A DNA stretch of 25,857 nt from Oxalobacteraceae bacterium UBA6018 (lineage in GTDB: Bacteria > Pseudomonadota > Gammaproteobacteria > Burkholderiales > Burkholderiaceae_D), in assembly GCA_002428015.1 (NCBI GenBank), contig DIZW01000025.1:1-25857 (forward strand). Direction: 5' to 3'. The first letter of the stretch is position 1; the number at the start of each line of letters is the position of its first letter. Positions 24,378 to 25,857 of the stretch are shown here, in pieces. A model generated the notes under the pieces. That model was not told the origin of the DNA, made no database searches, and was given only the letters and a program-made list of their open reading frames with translations. Both the position numbers and the translations under genes were made by a program.

Positions 24378-24897
24378 TTCGACCGCGGCGGCCACCCCAT
24401 CCCTGGGGCGCCGCCTGATCTGCATCGTCTACGAGGCCTTCCTGATGACCGCGGTGGCGATGTTCGCGACCGCGCTGTTTCTACTGGTCACGCAGAACCG
24501 CAAGGGCCCGCTGTACCAGCATGGCCTCAAGGCCTACCTGTTCCTCGTCATGGCCGCCTACTTCATCCATTTCTGGACCGACAGCGGCCACACGCTGGCG
24601 ATGAAAACCTGGCGCATCAAGGTCGTCAAGCCCGGCTATCCACGCCTGCCCTACAGCACAGCGGCCCTGCGCTACCTGCTCGCCTGGGGCTGGTTCCTGC
24701 CCGCGCTGGCGGTGTGCTACGTGTTCCATATCACCGGCAAGGCCGAGGTCAGCGGCACCATCGCCCTCGGCGTGATCGCCTGGGCGCTGACCGCCTTCCT
24801 CGACAAGGATCGCCAATTCCTGCACGACCACCTGGCCGGCACGCGCCTGATCGCCCTGCCCAAGCCGGTCAAGGGCGACAAGCCCGCCCTCGCCTGA
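24367..24897 (+). CDS. RDD-family inner-membrane protein
   Basis: A 176-residue protein starting inside the DUF3106 gene (11-base overlap), so translation is probably coupled. It has the RDD pattern: LGRRLICIVYEAFLMT at the first membrane helix, SGHTLAMKTWRIKVV after the second, and a C-terminal DKDRQFLHDHLAGTRLI. Four hydrophobic segments are visible (about 18-42, 53-70, 102-121, 130-147). The conserved Asp of helix 1 is replaced by Glu (YEA). RDD proteins are mostly of unknown function; some have been proposed as ion exchangers. It ends the sigma / DUF3619 / DUF3106 block. Confidence 0.88.
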   Translation: MQNSSTAAATPSLGRRLICIVYEAFLMTAVAMFATALFLLVTQNRKGPLYQHGLKAYLFLVMAAYFIHFWTDSGHTLAMKTWRIKVVKPGYPRLPYSTAALRYLLAWGWFLPALAVCYVFHITGKAEVSGTIALGVIAWALTAFLDKDRQFLHDHLAGTRLIALPKPVKGDKPALA

Positions 24898-24907
24898 CGG
24901 ACTCACG

Positions 24908-24944
24908 ATGAGCCTGGAATCGGTCCGCGCATTCTTTGCCGCAC
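24908..24944 (+). other. Out-of-frame N-terminal exon-like segment of the YbaK gene
   Basis: ATG at 24908 starts MSLESVRAFFAA, the expected opening of YbaK/EbsC proteins, but this frame then leaves the family. The family sequence (DSLDIPIIEL) resumes in the next frame at about 24945. Removing one base near 24941-24945 would join the two into a normal N-terminus of about 157 residues total. It is a genuine +1 change or a sequencing error. Confidence 0.75.
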
Positions 24945-25382
24945 GACAGTTTGGACATTCCCATCATCGAACTGTCGGTGAGCACGGCGACGGTCGCCCT
25001 GGCGGCCGAGGCGCATGGTGTGGAACCTGGGCGCATCGCCAAGACCCTGGCCTTTCGCCTGGGCGACGGCAGCGCGATGCTGGTCGTCGCGCGCGGCGAT
25101 GCCCGGATCGACAACAAAAAATTCAAGGATGTTTTCGGCAAGGGCAAGATGCTCGGGTTGGATGACGTGGTCGCGCTCACCGGCCACCCGGTCGGCGGCG
25201 TGTGCCCGTTCGGCCTGGCCCAGCCGATGCCGGTGTACCTGGACAAGTCGCTCCAGGATTTCGACGACGTGCTGCCCGCCGCCGGCGCCGTGCACAGCGC
25301 GGTGCGGATCAGTCCGGCGCAACTGGCCAGCATCACCGAAGGCCAATGGGTCGACGTCTGCCAGGAAGTCGTCACTGCCTGA
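24936..25382 (+). CDS. YbaK/EbsC-family aminoacyl-tRNA deacylase-like protein
   Basis: As it stands, the open frame gives 148 residues from a TTG at 24936 (MPHDSLDIPIIELSVSTATV). The family core is complete: AAEAHGVEPGRIAKTLAFRL, VVARGDARIDNKKFK with the conserved catalytic-region Lys, VVALTGHPVGGVCPFGL and VRISPAQLASITEGQWVDVCQ. YbaK-type proteins hydrolyse mischarged aminoacyl-tRNAs such as Cys-tRNA(Pro). The natural start is almost certainly the ATG at 24908, but a one-base excess breaks the frame, so product depends on TTG initiation, frameshifting, or an assembly correction. It follows the RDD gene by 10 bases and leads the HNH gene. Its exact tRNA substrate is unknown. Confidence 0.85.
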   Translation: MPHDSLDIPIIELSVSTATVALAAEAHGVEPGRIAKTLAFRLGDGSAMLVVARGDARIDNKKFKDVFGKGKMLGLDDVVALTGHPVGGVCPFGLAQPMPVYLDKSLQDFDDVLPAAGAVHSAVRISPAQLASITEGQWVDVCQEVVTA

Positions 25383-25391
25383 GGGCGCGCC

Positions 25392-25682
25392 GTGGACCAG
25401 CAGCGCTGCCCCTTATGCGGCCGGGAGCTTGGCACCGTCAACGTCGACCGGCACCACCTGATTCCAAAGAAATTCAAGGGGACCGAGCAGTTCCTGATCC
25501 ACAAAATCTGCCATCGCAAGATTCACTCCGCGTTCACCGAGCGCGAACTGCTGCAGACGTTTCATACTTGGGAAGCGCTGCGCGAGACCGAAGACATTCA
25601 AGCGTTTATCGGCTGGGTCGCTAAAAAAGATCCCGGCTTTTATACCCGCACCTTCAGCACCAACAAAAAGAAAAACAAATAG
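25392..25682 (+). CDS. Small HNH-endonuclease-like zinc protein
   Basis: A 96-residue protein starting with GTG, GAGGG about 8 bases upstream, 9 bases after the YbaK stop. CPLCGR gives Cys6 and Cys9. DRHHLIPKKFKG carries His21-His22, and LIHKICHRKIHSAFT carries Cys40, His41 and His45. This is the beta-beta-alpha-metal arrangement of HNH nucleases with a structural zinc knuckle. The C-terminal half (LLQTFHTWEALRETEDIQAFIGWV) has no known domain. Many such short HNH proteins occur in proteobacterial genomes without assigned function; a nuclease role is a family inference. It has a Lys/Asn-rich tail (NKKKNK). Confidence 0.82.
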   Translation: MDQQRCPLCGRELGTVNVDRHHLIPKKFKGTEQFLIHKICHRKIHSAFTERELLQTFHTWEALRETEDIQAFIGWVAKKDPGFYTRTFSTNKKKNK

Positions 25683-25690
25683 GCCCCGCT

Positions 25691-25715
25691 ATTGCGCAAT
25701 GCGCCGGATGCGCAA
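25691..25715. other. Palindrome and hairpin after the HNH gene
   Basis: ATTGCGCAAT (25691-25700) is a perfect palindrome. TTGCGCA (25692-25698) also pairs with TGCGCAA (25709-25715) around a 10-base loop. It lies 8 bases after the HNH stop, has no U-tract, and sits just before the tandem repeats. Confidence 0.5.
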
Positions 25716-25722
25716 ATCGATG

Positions 25723-25857
25723 GGGGTCTGACCCCGACATCTCCACCGAACATTGAACGGGGTCTGACCCCGACATCTCCACCGGACATTGAACGGGGTC
25801 TGACCCCGACATCACCACCGGACATTGAACGAGTCCTGACCCCGACATCACCACCGG
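25723..25857. repeat. 36-bp tandem repeat array with GGGGTCTGACCCC dyad
   Basis: Units start at 25723, 25759, 25795 and 25831; the last is cut by the window end at 27 bases, so the array continues. Units 1-3 begin with the dyad GGGGTC-T-GACCCC, then GACATC, TCCACC or ACCACC, and end GGACATTGAAC. Copies 1 and 2 have TCTCC, copies 3 and 4 TCACC, and the dyad of copy 4 is degenerate (GAGTCCTGACCCC). The period is exactly 12 codons, which creates false open frames. There are no unique spacers, so this is not CRISPR. Confidence 0.93.

Noticed and set aside
25640..25854. Open frames encoding repeated MSGSDPVQCPVE-like peptides
   Set aside because: They are products of the 36-bp tandem repeat, which is exactly 12 codons long and stop-free; no ribosome site and no homology.
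25723..25857. Possible CRISPR array
   Set aside because: The 36-base units are contiguous, without spacers, and no cas genes are present.

Overview
This is a GC-rich chromosomal segment of a betaproteobacterium, most likely Oxalobacteraceae (Massilia/Duganella/Janthinobacterium-like). The assignment is inferred from the rpsO-pnp pair, an ilvI-ilvH-ilvC / pssA-leuA block of the kind seen across Burkholderiales, and an ECF sigma / DUF3619 / DUF3106 / RDD operon. No rRNA, tRNA, insertion sequence or CRISPR array is visible.

Left end (1-770): the decayed 3' part of a phytanoyl-CoA dioxygenase-like gene, then a small exported NTF2-fold (YbbC/YhhH-type) immunity-like protein. Region 770-4030: pnp and rpsO on the minus strand, sharing a conserved stem-loop between them, with a strong terminator after pnp. 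A two-module lipoprotein gene runs divergently from rpsO. Region 4060-12203: a minus-strand operon of a very large alpha-2-macroglobulin (1983 aa, CLEQ thioester) followed one base later by pbpC (penicillin-binding protein 1C), the YfhM/PbpC periplasmic pair.

Region 12420-15290 looks accessory: an AraC-type regulator divergent from a short-chain dehydrogenase, a VOC metalloprotein, a collapsed NAD(P)-binding remnant and a SnoaL/NTF2-like protein. Region 15325-22125 (minus strand) is branched-chain amino acid biosynthesis (ilvI, ilvH, ilvC, later leuA), interrupted by a SIMPL-domain protein and pssA. The ilv transcript has a roughly 300-base untranslated leader, with a candidate promoter and a perfect palindrome upstream of it.

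Region 22643-25682 (plus strand) is a tightly packed operon: ECF sigma factor, a single-membrane-pass DUF3619 protein, an exported DUF3106 protein and an RDD membrane protein with overlapping starts, then a YbaK/EbsC protein whose N-terminus is out of frame, and a small HNH protein. The window ends in a 36-bp tandem repeat whose units each carry the dyad GGGGTCTGACCCC. The most interesting items are the sigma-factor cassette as a possible envelope-stress signalling module, the frame-broken genes at both ends, the terminal repeat array and the ilv leader. No clearly new system can be proven from sequence alone.
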